64,000 bases of DNA from Pedobacter kyungheensis (GTDB lineage: Bacteria > Bacteroidota > Bacteroidia > Sphingobacteriales > Sphingobacteriaceae). Under the pieces are notes generated by a model that was given only the letters and a program-made list of their open reading frames with translations, was not told where the DNA came from and made no database searches. Positions within the stretch are counted from its first letter, which is position 1; every line of letters starts with the position of its first letter. This document shows, piece after piece, positions 28,001 through 35,659 of the stretch. The translations under genes were made by a program, and so were the position numbers. The stretch lies in the NCBI RefSeq assembly GCF_000812965.1, contig NZ_JSYN01000020.1:62001-126000 (forward strand), given 5' to 3'.

Positions 28001-29399
28001 GAATAGGAAGATATACAATGAGGATAATGATCTGCCCAAAGGCCGCAGCGCTCATCATGCGCACCGCTGATTTTTCTACCTGAGCATCCATTTCTCCTTG
28101 CGTGTAAGCCCTGCCCAGTTTATTTTCTGAAAGGATGTGCATGGTTGCCTCTACGATAATCACCGCACCATCTACAATCAGCCCAAAATCAATAGCCCCA
28201 AGGCTCATCAGGTTACCCGACACCCCAAAAAGATTCATCAGCGAAATGGCAAAGAGCATAGCCAGTGGAATTACGGATGCTACTACCAGGCCAGCCCTGA
28301 AATTTCCGAGAAAGAGCACCAATACAAAAATTACAATCAGTGCTCCTTCGATCAGGTTTTTGGCTACGGTACCCATGGCGCGGTCAACCAGTGCGCTCCG
28401 ATCCAGAAAAGGTTCGATAGTAACGCCTTCAGGTAAAGTTTTATTGATGCGGGCAATTTTAGTTTTTACCTGCTTTACAACATTATTGGCATTTGCACCT
28501 TTGAGCATCATTACTATCCCGCCTACCGCTTCGCCCTCACTTTGTTTTGTTGCCCGTGTTAATGCCCCGTAGCGGATGGAATTTCCGATCTGAACGGCTG
28601 CAATATCATGAATGAGCACAGGAATACCATTGGCATTGTTTTTTACGACAATTTTATTGATATCATCGAGGTTACCTACCAAACCTTCGCTCCTGATAAA
28701 ATAGGCATTGGGTTTCTTATCGATATACGCACCACCAGTATTCTGGTTGTTTTGTTCAAGCGCAGTAAATACATCGCTTATGCTCAGGTTTAAACTCCTG
28801 AGTTTATCCGGGTCGAGCGCAATTTCATATTGCTTAAGCAAGCCACCAAAACTGTTTACCTCGGCAATACCCGGCGTTCCAAGCAACTGCCTCCTCACAA
28901 TCCAATCTTGTATACTACGCAGCTCGCGGGCGTTAAACTTGTTTTCGTAACCAGGTTTAGCATGAACAACATATTGATAAATTTCGCCCAACCCGGTTGA
29001 TATTGGAGAAATTTCAGGATTTCCTAAACCTGCCGGAATATTGTTTTTAGCTTCCGAAAGCTTTTCGTTAACCTGCTGTCGCGCCCAGTAAATATCTACA
29101 TCATCGTGAAATACGATGGTTACAACTGAAAGTCCGAATCTGGAAATGGAACGCACCTGCTCAATCTCCGGGATGGTAGACATAGTTTGTTCTACCGGGT
29201 AAGAAATAAGCCGCTCCACTTCCTGCGTGGCCAGCGACGGGCTAAGCGTGATTACCTGTACCTGATTATTGGTGATATCGGGTACGGCATCAATAGGTAA
29301 TTTTTTAAGGGAATATATTCCCCATGCAATCAGTCCTGCCGTGAACAAGGCAATAATCAGCTTGTTCTTTATAGAGAACTGAATAATATTTTGAAGCAT
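25014..29399 (-). CDS. CzcA-type heavy-metal RND pump fused to a TolC-like outer-membrane channel
   Basis: 1461 residues from ATG 29399 (MLQNIIQFSIKNKLIIALF); the open frame extends to 29450 but that adds a poor N-terminus. Roughly the first 1045 residues form an HME-type RND proton/metal antiporter, with the fourth-helix signature DFGLIVDGAV typical of CzcA-type Zn/Co/Cd/Ni pumps and HEGALI-like porter segments. Then a hydrophobic stretch TLLIGLFSLVNPAKAQ resembles a signal peptide with an AKAQ cleavage site near base 26195. It is followed by about 393 residues of TolC/CzcC-like outer-membrane factor (ITMDQAVHIALTNNPGIKS; AGETNLLEKTTAETQYNEV). RND-OMF fusions are known in Bacteroidota. The chain may be cut at the internal signal site. 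Confidence 0.93.
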   Translation of the reverse strand: MLQNIIQFSIKNKLIIALFTAGLIAWGIYSLKKLPIDAVPDITNNQVQVITLSPSLATQEVERLISYPVEQTMSTIPEIEQVRSISRFGLSVVTIVFHDDVDIYWARQQVNEKLSEAKNNIPAGLGNPEISPISTGLGEIYQYVVHAKPGYENKFNARELRSIQDWIVRRQLLGTPGIAEVNSFGGLLKQYEIALDPDKLRSLNLSISDVFTALEQNNQNTGGAYIDKKPNAYFIRSEGLVGNLDDINKIVVKNNANGIPVLIHDIAAVQIGNSIRYGALTRATKQSEGEAVGGIVMMLKGANANNVVKQVKTKIARINKTLPEGVTIEPFLDRSALVDRAMGTVAKNLIEGALIVIFVLVLFLGNFRAGLVVASVIPLAMLFAISLMNLFGVSGNLMSLGAIDFGLIVDGAVIIVEATMHILSENKLGRAYTQGEMDAQVEKSAVRMMSAAAFGQIIILIVYLPILALVGIEGKMFGPMAQTVSFAIIGAFILSLTYVPMVSSLLLSKKVVHKKNFSDRMMDFFQRYYSPMIKGALVRRKLVVISSVVLLAISIFIFTRMGGEFIPTLEEGDFAVETRLLTGSSLSQTIDKVNQASKILVDKFPEVKEVIGKVGAAEIPTDPMPMEACDLTIVLKDKKEWTTTQDREELAELMSKALEDVPGVSFGFSQPIQLRSNELISGVRQDIGIKVFGDDLQTLTNLSQKIGKIVSSVAGAKDLYLEQATGLPQIVVKINRDRIAQYGLSVETANQALNTAFAGQSAGLVYEGEQRYDIVVRLSQQNRKGIDDVKNVYVTAPNGNQVPLDQLAEIEFKIGPNQIQREDTKRRIIVGLNVRGRDIQSVVTEIEDKINQQIKLPAGYYITYGGQFENLKEATARLSVAVPVALLLILLLLYFSFGSVKQAVLIFSAIPMAAIGGILGLLLRGMPFSISAGVGFIALFGVAVLNGIVLITEFNRLRKMNKYSIRDIVLEGTAIRLRPVLMTATVASLGFLPMAISSAAGAEVQKPLATVVIGGLITSTILTLIVLPVLYTYFEGFKKSKKTTVPSTVLTFTLLIGLFSLVNPAKAQTVPTQGITMDQAVHIALTNNPGIKSASLQIGKQQALKGSATDLGKTNIDFQYGQINTFRLDNNFSAAQNIPYPGLFKSQKNLYDAQVRGAEIGLTVSQQALTYQVKSVYAQLAYFNALKKLYISQDSVYSNFLKAASLRYKAGETNLLEKTTAETQYNEVRNQMSKNDADIMTYMAELKRLLNTRDQLKLTEAAFKQENRIAEPADTVTLDNPVLLLQKQQIEIADKAISVERSRSGPDFSIGYFNQSLIGIQNVNGQDVFYTGGKRFQGISAGISIPLFFKPFASRIKAAKIDKQLAESEYVLSQTDLRGRYEQAYQDLTKNSKSTGYYENSALPNANLILKQAQIAFQAGEIGYVEYLQALRTYSDIRFNYLAAINQYNQSIYTLQYLKGK

Positions 29400-29493
29400 T
29401 ATTCTTTTAATTAAGTTAAAACAAAAAAATAACGATGCATATCCAATCACGCCAATCAGATTGACGTAACAATGGGCATCGAAAAAAGCTGAA

Positions 29494-29817
29494 TTAACCT
29501 AATTTAGGCGGTTGCCAAACAGATAAGGGTAAGGAAGTTACCTGCGCAGGTCTGAGAATCTGGTAATCGGAAGTGCTTTGTGGCAACAATACTGCAATTG
29601 AAACTGGTTTAGCTACTTCGCTCATTACGTTGCAGCAGGAACACATGCAAAAAGGTGAGCAAAGATCGTTAACCTCGGCTTTAGCAGTATGTGTTACTTC
29701 CTGGCCTGTTGAAATATTAACCTGGTTCTGTTTATTGCCCATAGCAAATACATCCCTGCATGGCATGCAGCTCAGTATAATGATAAATAGGCCTAAAAAC
29801 AGACTGGTGTATTTCAT
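29494..29817 (-). CDS. Small secreted Cys-rich protein of the metal-efflux operon
   Basis: 107 residues. Signal peptide (LFLGLFIIILSCMPCRDVFA), then a central metal-ligand-like cluster DLCSPFCMCSCC (five Cys, about 52-63), and a tail ending SLPLSVWQPPKLG. Similar small proteins (DUF6660-like, from memory) precede RND efflux genes in Bacteroidota. It may bind the metal in the periplasm or sense it. It is 94 bases upstream of the pump start and probably the first gene of the operon. Confidence 0.7.
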   Translation of the reverse strand: MKYTSLFLGLFIIILSCMPCRDVFAMGNKQNQVNISTGQEVTHTAKAEVNDLCSPFCMCSCCNVMSEVAKPVSIAVLLPQSTSDYQILRPAQVTSLPLSVWQPPKLG

Positions 29818-29827
29818 TTTATTTTTT

Positions 29828-29857
29828 CAAAAGTAGCTATTTTTTTCAAAAAACAAA
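29828..29857 (-). promoter_or_regulatory. Putative promoter of the metal-efflux operon
   Basis: Read on the minus strand, TTTG (29857-29854), 18 bases, then TACTTTTG (29835-29828) fit the Bacteroidota consensus. The box ends only 10 bases before the ATG at 29817, so the transcript would be nearly leaderless; this lowers confidence. Confidence 0.35.
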
Positions 29858-29944
29858 TTTCAGGCCGGCAACATTCAACGGGTACACGTTAATTAAATGT
29901 CATTTATTAAAAACTTAAAAGCGGATTTTACCTCGCTTAAAAAG

Positions 29945-30238
29945 CTACTTAACAAATTGAATATCAAAAGATTCAAACACCTTACCTTGTCTAAAAAGTG
30001 CTAAAAAGGGTGCATTTACGTAACGGTAGAGCATATCAATCACCTTCGGATTCAGGCTCCGTTCATCCATGGGTAAAAGGCCAAACAATCTCATCAGTGT
30101 AGCTGTGCTGAGATAATCGTTCTGTGCACTAAATATTGCTATGGAAAGTAAGTTGCAAAAGTTCCGGTCGATGGTTGTTGGCTTAATTTTTTGAAGTAAA
30201 GCCATTTTTAAATCTTCCAGTTTTGTTGAGTCGTTCAT
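29945..30238 (-). CDS. Hypothetical small soluble protein
   Basis: 97 residues, no signal peptide or membrane helix, predicted mainly helical (TKLEDLKMALLQKIKPTTID; TATLMRLFGLLPMDERSL). I do not recognise it. It lies upstream of the metal-efflux promoter in the same direction; a link to that operon is not shown. Confidence 0.5.
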   Translation of the reverse strand: MNDSTKLEDLKMALLQKIKPTTIDRNFCNLLSIAIFSAQNDYLSTATLMRLFGLLPMDERSLNPKVIDMLYRYVNAPFLALFRQGKVFESFDIQFVK

Positions 30239-30547
30239 TATTCATTAAAATAATCCGACCGAAATTAAGTTTCAACCTTGCTCGCTGCAAACAGATATTG
30301 ACAAATGACAAGGTGAAAATTAAAATAAATGTTTTTTTCGAAGAAATATTATGGATGAAACTTTCCGGATGCTGAACTAAACCAATGAAATTCGTTTAAA
30401 AGTCACAGATTGTATCTAATCTGTTAATCTGTGGCTTAAAGATAACCCGGAACGAATGCCCCGGGATTATCAGATTGTGCAAAACCGGCCGGATGAGGCG
30501 GCCGGTGTAAAACCAAATACAGCACAATGAAGACCTTTTAAGCTGAT
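30239..30547. other. Intergenic region with a terminator for the GH105 operon
   Basis: The only structure seen is a hairpin at 30483-30507: on the minus strand ACCGGCCG and CCGGCCGGT, followed by TTTG. It sits about 40 bases after the stop of the GH105/88 gene and can end that operon. Nothing else is apparent. Confidence 0.6.
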
Positions 30548-31654
30548 TTATTTTTCCATAAGTGCCAAAACACACCACAGGTATGGCGATTGGCCGTGAG
30601 AATCGCCTACATTGCGTGGGCGATCATAATAATACTGCCGGTCATTCTTTTTATTGGTACCCACGCAAACTTCGCGTACATCGCCTTTTTCGTTAATATA
30701 AGGCACCATAGCCAGCCAGGCTTTCCGTGCAACAGGAGCATATTCTTTTTGATCGAGCCAGCCCTGTTTTACGCCCGAAATTAAGGCATAGGTAAACATG
30801 GCTGTTCCGGATGTTTCGGGCCAGCAATCTGGTGCATCAATCAACTGGTTCCACATACCTGTAGGGCTTTGAAAATCTTTAAGGCTTTTCATCATGGTTT
30901 TATAGCCTTCCAGTATACGCGGACGCTCTTTACTGTCTTTTGGTAACAGGCGCAAAATTTCGGTCATCCCTGCGGCCATCCAGCCATTGCCGCGACCCCA
31001 GTAAAAAGGAACATCGGGTGCATGATAAAAAAGGCCATTGGGGCGTTGCAGCTCATCCAGGTAGTGCACCATTTCTTTAGCAGCGCGATCGATGTATTTA
31101 CGGTCGCCGGTAGCTTTATAGGCTTGTGCCTGTACAATGGTAATCATGTACATATCGTCAATCCACAGGCGGGTTTGCCAGGTAAAGCCTTTATCGGCCC
31201 AGGCTTTCTGCTGGGCATTGGCATTTTCGGGGAGCTGCCATTGCGTATCAGCATAGGGCAAGCCCAGTTCCAGATATTTCTTGTCTTTGGTAGCCAGATA
31301 GAATTCCAGAGGCAGGCTTCCAAACATGTTCAGATCTACATGGTTCATAATCGGCAGCAATTGTTTCTCATCGGCAGTTAGCTTATCAAAACGTGCTTCC
31401 AACAAGGAAAACAGCTTTTTATCTTTGGTTTTCTCAGCGTACTTCAGGGCACCCGTCCAGTTGAAAGTTTCGGGATAGCTGATCCACTTGCCAGCATGTA
31501 GCATGTGCTTTCTATCCACAAAGCGGTAAGCCAATCGCTTACCTACTTCTTTAGGGCCAAAACCTTCGGGAAAGTCTTTTAGCAAATTGCCCTGCGCAAA
31601 TAAATACTGGCAGGAAATGAACAATACGAGTAAAGTTGAGAGTTTTTTAGTCAT
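30548..31654 (-). CDS. GH105/GH88-family unsaturated (rhamno)galacturonyl/glucuronyl hydrolase
   Basis: 368 residues with a signal peptide ending in YLFAQ. These (alpha/alpha)6-barrel enzymes hydrate and remove the 4,5-unsaturated uronic acid left by polysaccharide lyases. Visible marks are RLWIDDMYM (Asp166/167, the YteR catalytic-Asp region), FYHAPDVPFYWGRGNGWMAAGM, and the C-terminal DRPRNVGDSHGQSPYLW. It is the last gene of the SusC2 operon, 28 bases after uxuA, so periplasmic uronate release feeds the cytosolic dehydratase. Confidence 0.92.
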   Translation of the reverse strand: MTKKLSTLLVLFISCQYLFAQGNLLKDFPEGFGPKEVGKRLAYRFVDRKHMLHAGKWISYPETFNWTGALKYAEKTKDKKLFSLLEARFDKLTADEKQLLPIMNHVDLNMFGSLPLEFYLATKDKKYLELGLPYADTQWQLPENANAQQKAWADKGFTWQTRLWIDDMYMITIVQAQAYKATGDRKYIDRAAKEMVHYLDELQRPNGLFYHAPDVPFYWGRGNGWMAAGMTEILRLLPKDSKERPRILEGYKTMMKSLKDFQSPTGMWNQLIDAPDCWPETSGTAMFTYALISGVKQGWLDQKEYAPVARKAWLAMVPYINEKGDVREVCVGTNKKNDRQYYYDRPRNVGDSHGQSPYLWCVLALMEK

Positions 31655-31682
31655 ACAGGTTTATAATTTGGTTAATGTTGAT

Positions 31683-32858
31683 TTAATAGTTGCCGGTTAC
31701 GCCAAGCTCCAGTCCGCGCAGTTCGGCCAAACCTCTTAAACGGCCAATGGCCGAGTAACCGGGATTGGTTTGTTTGGCCAAATCATCCAGCATCTGGTGC
31801 CCATGGTCGGGCCTGAACGGGATTTGCTGTTTGCGCAAAGCATTTTCTTCCGATAAAGCTTTCATGATTTCATACATGTTTACATCGCCTCCCAAATGAT
31901 CTGCTTCGTAAAAGCTGCCATCCTCATCTTTGGTTACATTGCGCAAATGCGCGAAATAAACCCGCTCTTTAACAGCATTAAATATTTCGAGGGCATTATT
32001 ATCCACCCCCGCGCCTAAGGATCCGGTGCAGAAACAAACGCCATTAAAAGGCTGGTTTACACTTTGCAGGATATAATTAAAATCATCGAGGCTGCTGGCA
32101 ATTCTTGGCAAGCCTAAAATCGGGTAAGGGGGATCGTCAGGGTGAATGGTCATTTTGATCCCCTCACTTTCGCATACTTCAGCAATGGCTGACAGAAAGT
32201 ACACCAGATTTTGGCGCAGGCCATTAAAGCCAATTTTTTCATATTCATTAATGCTGCTGCGAAGTGCCTCTAATTCAATTTCTTTTTCGTTCGGGATACC
32301 CATCAAAACATTAACCCGCAGCTCATCTAACTGCTGCTGATTTAAAGTCGCAAATTTGGTTTTTGCCCTTTCCAAAACAGATTGAGGATAATCGCTTTCT
32401 GCCCCGCTTCTTTTCAAGACATATAAATCAAAAACAGCCAGATCAATCCAATTGAAATACAAGGCCTTAGAGCCGTCAGTCATTTCTAAATCGAGTTGCG
32501 TGCGGGTCCAGTCTAAAACCGGCATAAAGTTGTAGCAAACAATTTTGATCCCGCAGGCTGCCAGATTTTTGAGTGATATTTTATAGTTTTCGATATACCG
32601 GTCGGAATCTGCCCTTCGGGTTTTAATGGCCTCGTGTACGGGTACACTTTCTACTACTGCCCAGGTTAAGCCAGCAGCCTCTATAATTGCCTTGCGCTCC
32701 AGAATATCTTCAACAGGCCATATTTCGCCGTGAGGAATGTGGTGTAAGGCCGTTACAATTCCGGTTGCCCCGGCTTGTTTAACGTCTTGTAAGGAAACCG
32801 GATCGTTTGGACCATACCAACGCCAGGTTTGTGCTAGTTTTTTATATTTTGAGTTCAT
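31683..32858 (-). CDS. uxuA: Mannonate dehydratase
   Basis: 391 residues, cytosolic TIM-barrel enzyme converting D-mannonate to 2-keto-3-deoxygluconate in glucuronate catabolism. The start QTWRWYGPNDPVSLQDVKQA and ALHHIPHGEIWPVEDI are typical; metal-binding residues fall in KMTIHPDDPPYPILGLPRI and VCFCTGSLG. Its presence in a glycan operon points to a glucuronate- or iduronate-type sugar in the substrate. It is 28 bases before the GH105 gene and 205 bases after the preceding gene, with a hairpin in that gap. Confidence 0.95.
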   Translation of the reverse strand: MNSKYKKLAQTWRWYGPNDPVSLQDVKQAGATGIVTALHHIPHGEIWPVEDILERKAIIEAAGLTWAVVESVPVHEAIKTRRADSDRYIENYKISLKNLAACGIKIVCYNFMPVLDWTRTQLDLEMTDGSKALYFNWIDLAVFDLYVLKRSGAESDYPQSVLERAKTKFATLNQQQLDELRVNVLMGIPNEKEIELEALRSSINEYEKIGFNGLRQNLVYFLSAIAEVCESEGIKMTIHPDDPPYPILGLPRIASSLDDFNYILQSVNQPFNGVCFCTGSLGAGVDNNALEIFNAVKERVYFAHLRNVTKDEDGSFYEADHLGGDVNMYEIMKALSEENALRKQQIPFRPDHGHQMLDDLAKQTNPGYSAIGRLRGLAELRGLELGVTGNY

Positions 32859-32956
32859 TGTTATTGGTAAGGTTTATTTTAAGTTCCCTATGGTAAATAA
32901 TCAGTTCTCTATTCCGCTATGCTACATCCGATAGCCATCTGAAAATTGGATACGTA

Positions 32957-33002
32957 AAGAAGTCAAGTTTTATAGTACACTGGTTATTAAACTCGACTTC
33001 TT
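32957..33002. terminator. Intercistronic hairpin between the unknown gene and uxuA
   Basis: AAGAAGTC-A-AGTTT pairs with AAACT-C-GACTTCTT (13 pairs, one mismatch) around a loop of 19 bases. On the plus strand it is followed by GTTTTTT; on the minus strand by only a short T-run. It may partly end or process the operon transcript before uxuA. Confidence 0.5.
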
Positions 33003-33063
33003 GTTTTTTAGCTTATGCTGTTTGATCGAGATGACGATTACTTTTAATTTGATGGCGAGGCCA

Positions 33064-33450
33064 TTAACCAAAAAACTTCTCCTTCAGAAAAATATAGTCG
33101 GAAACTACATTTACCATGGTTTGGTAGTAAACATTTTTGTTGAGGCCTGCGCCACTGAAACTCACCACATGTCCGATACCTCCATCAATTTCGGCAAAAA
33201 CCATGTTGAAATCGGGCGAATACAGCCAGGTATGAGTTGCCGGATCGGGTAAACTGATGTGGCAGGCTACATGACAAACCCTGGGGCTGGTATGTTCAAA
33301 CTTTAAGCGGTAGGTTACGGGCAGTTCAACAATGCCATAACCCAAAAGGTCAATCAATACGTTTACCTTATTGATCTCTTGTTCCGTTGCCCGCTTACTG
33401 CGCAACCTTAAAGGATTTGTTGTTTCATTCTTATACATCAAATTCATCAT
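33064..33450 (-). CDS. Hypothetical protein of the SusC2 operon
   Basis: 128 residues, no signal peptide. Met1, Met2 or Met5 could be the start. It looks like a small alpha/beta protein (LLGYGIVELPVTYRLKF; HTWLYSPDFNMVFAEIDGG). I do not recognise the family. It begins eight bases after the acetylesterase gene, so it is part of the operon; the location inside the cell would be the cytoplasm. Confidence 0.55.
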   Translation of the reverse strand: MMNLMYKNETTNPLRLRSKRATEQEINKVNVLIDLLGYGIVELPVTYRLKFEHTSPRVCHVACHISLPDPATHTWLYSPDFNMVFAEIDGGIGHVVSFSGAGLNKNVYYQTMVNVVSDYIFLKEKFFG

Positions 33451-33458
33451 GCTTTCCC

Positions 33459-34259
33459 CTATTTCTGTTTTTGTAATGCGATCATTTTTTCCGCAAAGCG
33501 ATTGCCCTGTAAAATGGCCGATTGGGTATCGAAGTGGGTATGATCGCCTTTATCGGTTAACCCTGCTGCGCTTACCACGGCTGTATGGGCTACTAAACCG
33601 GGCAGTTTGGCCAATTGTTGGTTAATATTTGCGTATTTCGGATTAAAGTGGCCCAACTCTCCGGCAACAAAAGGCAAAGCCTCATTTCCGGTTAATTTCC
33701 TTAATCGTTGTATCAGTGCAATGAGCTTGGGCAGGTAAATCCGGGCGCTGTCTGCCTGGCTATCCGCCTCGCCCTGGTGCCAGATAATTCCTTTTACTGT
33801 TCCTGCTTTCATGGCTTCAATAATTCTTTTTTCGGCGTCGTTGTAGGGGTATTTTTTGGTAGCCTTATCGTAGCCATCGGGCACCCAGGCATTGATAGAG
33901 GTACCGCCAACAGCTGTTGGAACCAATCCAATGCGCTTTGTTTTGGCGTGCTGCTGCATGGCCAACCCAAAAGATAAACCCGGACCAACTCCGGTAATAC
34001 CTGGTTTATCAAAATGTACCGGATTTTTGGCAGCTGCCCATTCCATATTTTTTGTAAACATCAATACGTTTTTATTTTGCACCAAACTATCTTCGGCGCG
34101 TAATGCCGCTCTGCCAGCCATATTGGATTGCCCCATTAAAATGTAGACATCTAAACTTTGATTGCTTTGTAATTTTTCCTTACGGGCACCACAACTGCCC
34201 AATAACGCAAGAACGTTAAACAATAAAATCACCCGTTTTATACGTACTCCTTTTAGCAT
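33459..34259 (-). CDS. Sialate O-acetylesterase-like carbohydrate esterase (SASA/CE6-type SGNH)
   Basis: 266-residue lipoprotein (lipobox LLGSC). The catalytic Ser motif is YILMGQSNMAGR, the oxyanion Gly in AVGGTSINAW, and the Asp/His pair in TDKGDHTHFDT, as in SASA and CE6 esterases that remove acetyl groups from sugars. Located eight bases after the sulfatase in the same operon, so it likely strips acetyl groups from the glycan imported by SusC2/SusD2. Confidence 0.88.
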   Translation of the reverse strand: MLKGVRIKRVILLFNVLALLGSCGARKEKLQSNQSLDVYILMGQSNMAGRAALRAEDSLVQNKNVLMFTKNMEWAAAKNPVHFDKPGITGVGPGLSFGLAMQQHAKTKRIGLVPTAVGGTSINAWVPDGYDKATKKYPYNDAEKRIIEAMKAGTVKGIIWHQGEADSQADSARIYLPKLIALIQRLRKLTGNEALPFVAGELGHFNPKYANINQQLAKLPGLVAHTAVVSAAGLTDKGDHTHFDTQSAILQGNRFAEKMIALQKQK

Positions 34260-34267
34260 CTTTCCTG

Positions 34268-35638
34268 TTATTTATGGTTAAAAGGTACATCAACCGCTGC
34301 GCCTTCATCGCCCTGTGCTTTCATCCATTTTTCGAGTTCTGTTTTAAAAGCTGATATCGTCTTTTGGTAGCCATCGTTACCGGCCAGGTTATGCAGTTCG
34401 TAGGGGTCTTTCAGTACATCGTAAAACTCAATGGCAGGTCTGTTGGTTACTCTTTTCACCAAAACGTTTGCTGCCTGATCGCTATTTGCCTTTTCTTTCC
34501 ACGATTGCCACACGCCCAAATCGCCGGGTGTATTGTACCATTTTATACCGTAGGTTTTCTCTGGCGATAAATTCAAAATCAGCTTATATTGATTGCTGCG
34601 AATGCTCCTGCTGGGATAAGCAGGTCCTTCGGGTATATTGTTGTACATGCCATAGGCATAGTTTCTGGCCAGTTTCGAAGTACCTTTCAATACCGGCAAA
34701 AAGCTTTGGCCATCTAAGGCAGCAATGGGTTTTCCTCCGGCGATATCGATGAGGGTTGGTGTAATGTCTTCGTATTGCACAATGGCAGCTGTTATTGTTT
34801 TTGCTTTAATTACACCCGGCCAGCGTACAATCATCGAACTTTTTTGTCCGTAATCCCAGCAGGTCCATTTGCCACCGGCAAACTGTGGCCCCTGTTCGCC
34901 CAGAAAAATAAAAATGGTATTTTCTTCCTGCTTATTCTTTTTAATGAGCTGCATTAAATCACCCACCTGATTATCCAGACGCCTTACTTCGGCCAGGTAT
35001 TTCCTGAACTGTGCGCGGGTTTCTTTGGTATCGACCAGATTGGGTGGCAAAATCAGTTTTTCAGCATCAAATTCCGTCGGGTCGCCCTGATCCCAGGGCA
35101 TGTGCGGATTGATACTCATTACAAAAAGGCAAAAAGGTTTATCGCCCGCGGTCATGTATTTTTCAATCCCAGCCAGATCATATTCATCATTACTGGAAAC
35201 ACAATTGGGTTGGAAACCTTTAATAATATCGAAAGGGAAAGAACTGGCAGGTTTGGTGCTGTGATCTTTGCCGGTTAGACCCACCTTATACCCTAAATCG
35301 GCTAAATAATGGCCAATGCTTTTTATATTGGGGTAAACAGGTTTATGGTTCTGGTACGAACCATGCCTGATGGGATACAAACCCGTAAAAAGCGATGCCC
35401 GCGTAGGCACACAGGTGGCATGTGAAGCGTAAATATTGTTAAACTGTAAGCCTTCGCCCGCCAACTGATCGATATTACTGGTTTTCAGATTCTTACCACC
35501 ATAGCAGCTCAGCTGCCGGCTGTCCAAATCATCGGCCATGATAATAACCACATTGGGTTGTTTGCCAGGTTGCTGCCCATAACTGAGTACGGGCAGCAAA
35601 CATAAGCTAAGCAAGTATGCAATTACAGTTGTTTTCAT
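34268..35638 (-). CDS. Type I (formylglycine) sulfatase
   Basis: 456 residues with a signal peptide ending in SYGQ. N-terminal metal site NVVIIMADDLD, and the formylglycine motif C-V-P-T-R (Cys76, Arg80) followed by ASLFTG. Cys here needs conversion by a sulfatase-maturing enzyme that is not in this window. It removes sulfate esters from carbohydrate in the periplasm. Second gene after SusD2, 21 bases apart, showing that the substrate is sulfated. The S1 subfamily cannot be told by eye. Confidence 0.92.
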   Translation of the reverse strand: MKTTVIAYLLSLCLLPVLSYGQQPGKQPNVVIIMADDLDSRQLSCYGGKNLKTSNIDQLAGEGLQFNNIYASHATCVPTRASLFTGLYPIRHGSYQNHKPVYPNIKSIGHYLADLGYKVGLTGKDHSTKPASSFPFDIIKGFQPNCVSSNDEYDLAGIEKYMTAGDKPFCLFVMSINPHMPWDQGDPTEFDAEKLILPPNLVDTKETRAQFRKYLAEVRRLDNQVGDLMQLIKKNKQEENTIFIFLGEQGPQFAGGKWTCWDYGQKSSMIVRWPGVIKAKTITAAIVQYEDITPTLIDIAGGKPIAALDGQSFLPVLKGTSKLARNYAYGMYNNIPEGPAYPSRSIRSNQYKLILNLSPEKTYGIKWYNTPGDLGVWQSWKEKANSDQAANVLVKRVTNRPAIEFYDVLKDPYELHNLAGNDGYQKTISAFKTELEKWMKAQGDEGAAVDVPFNHK

Positions 35639-35659
35639 TTGCTATTTTTTACCTTACGC

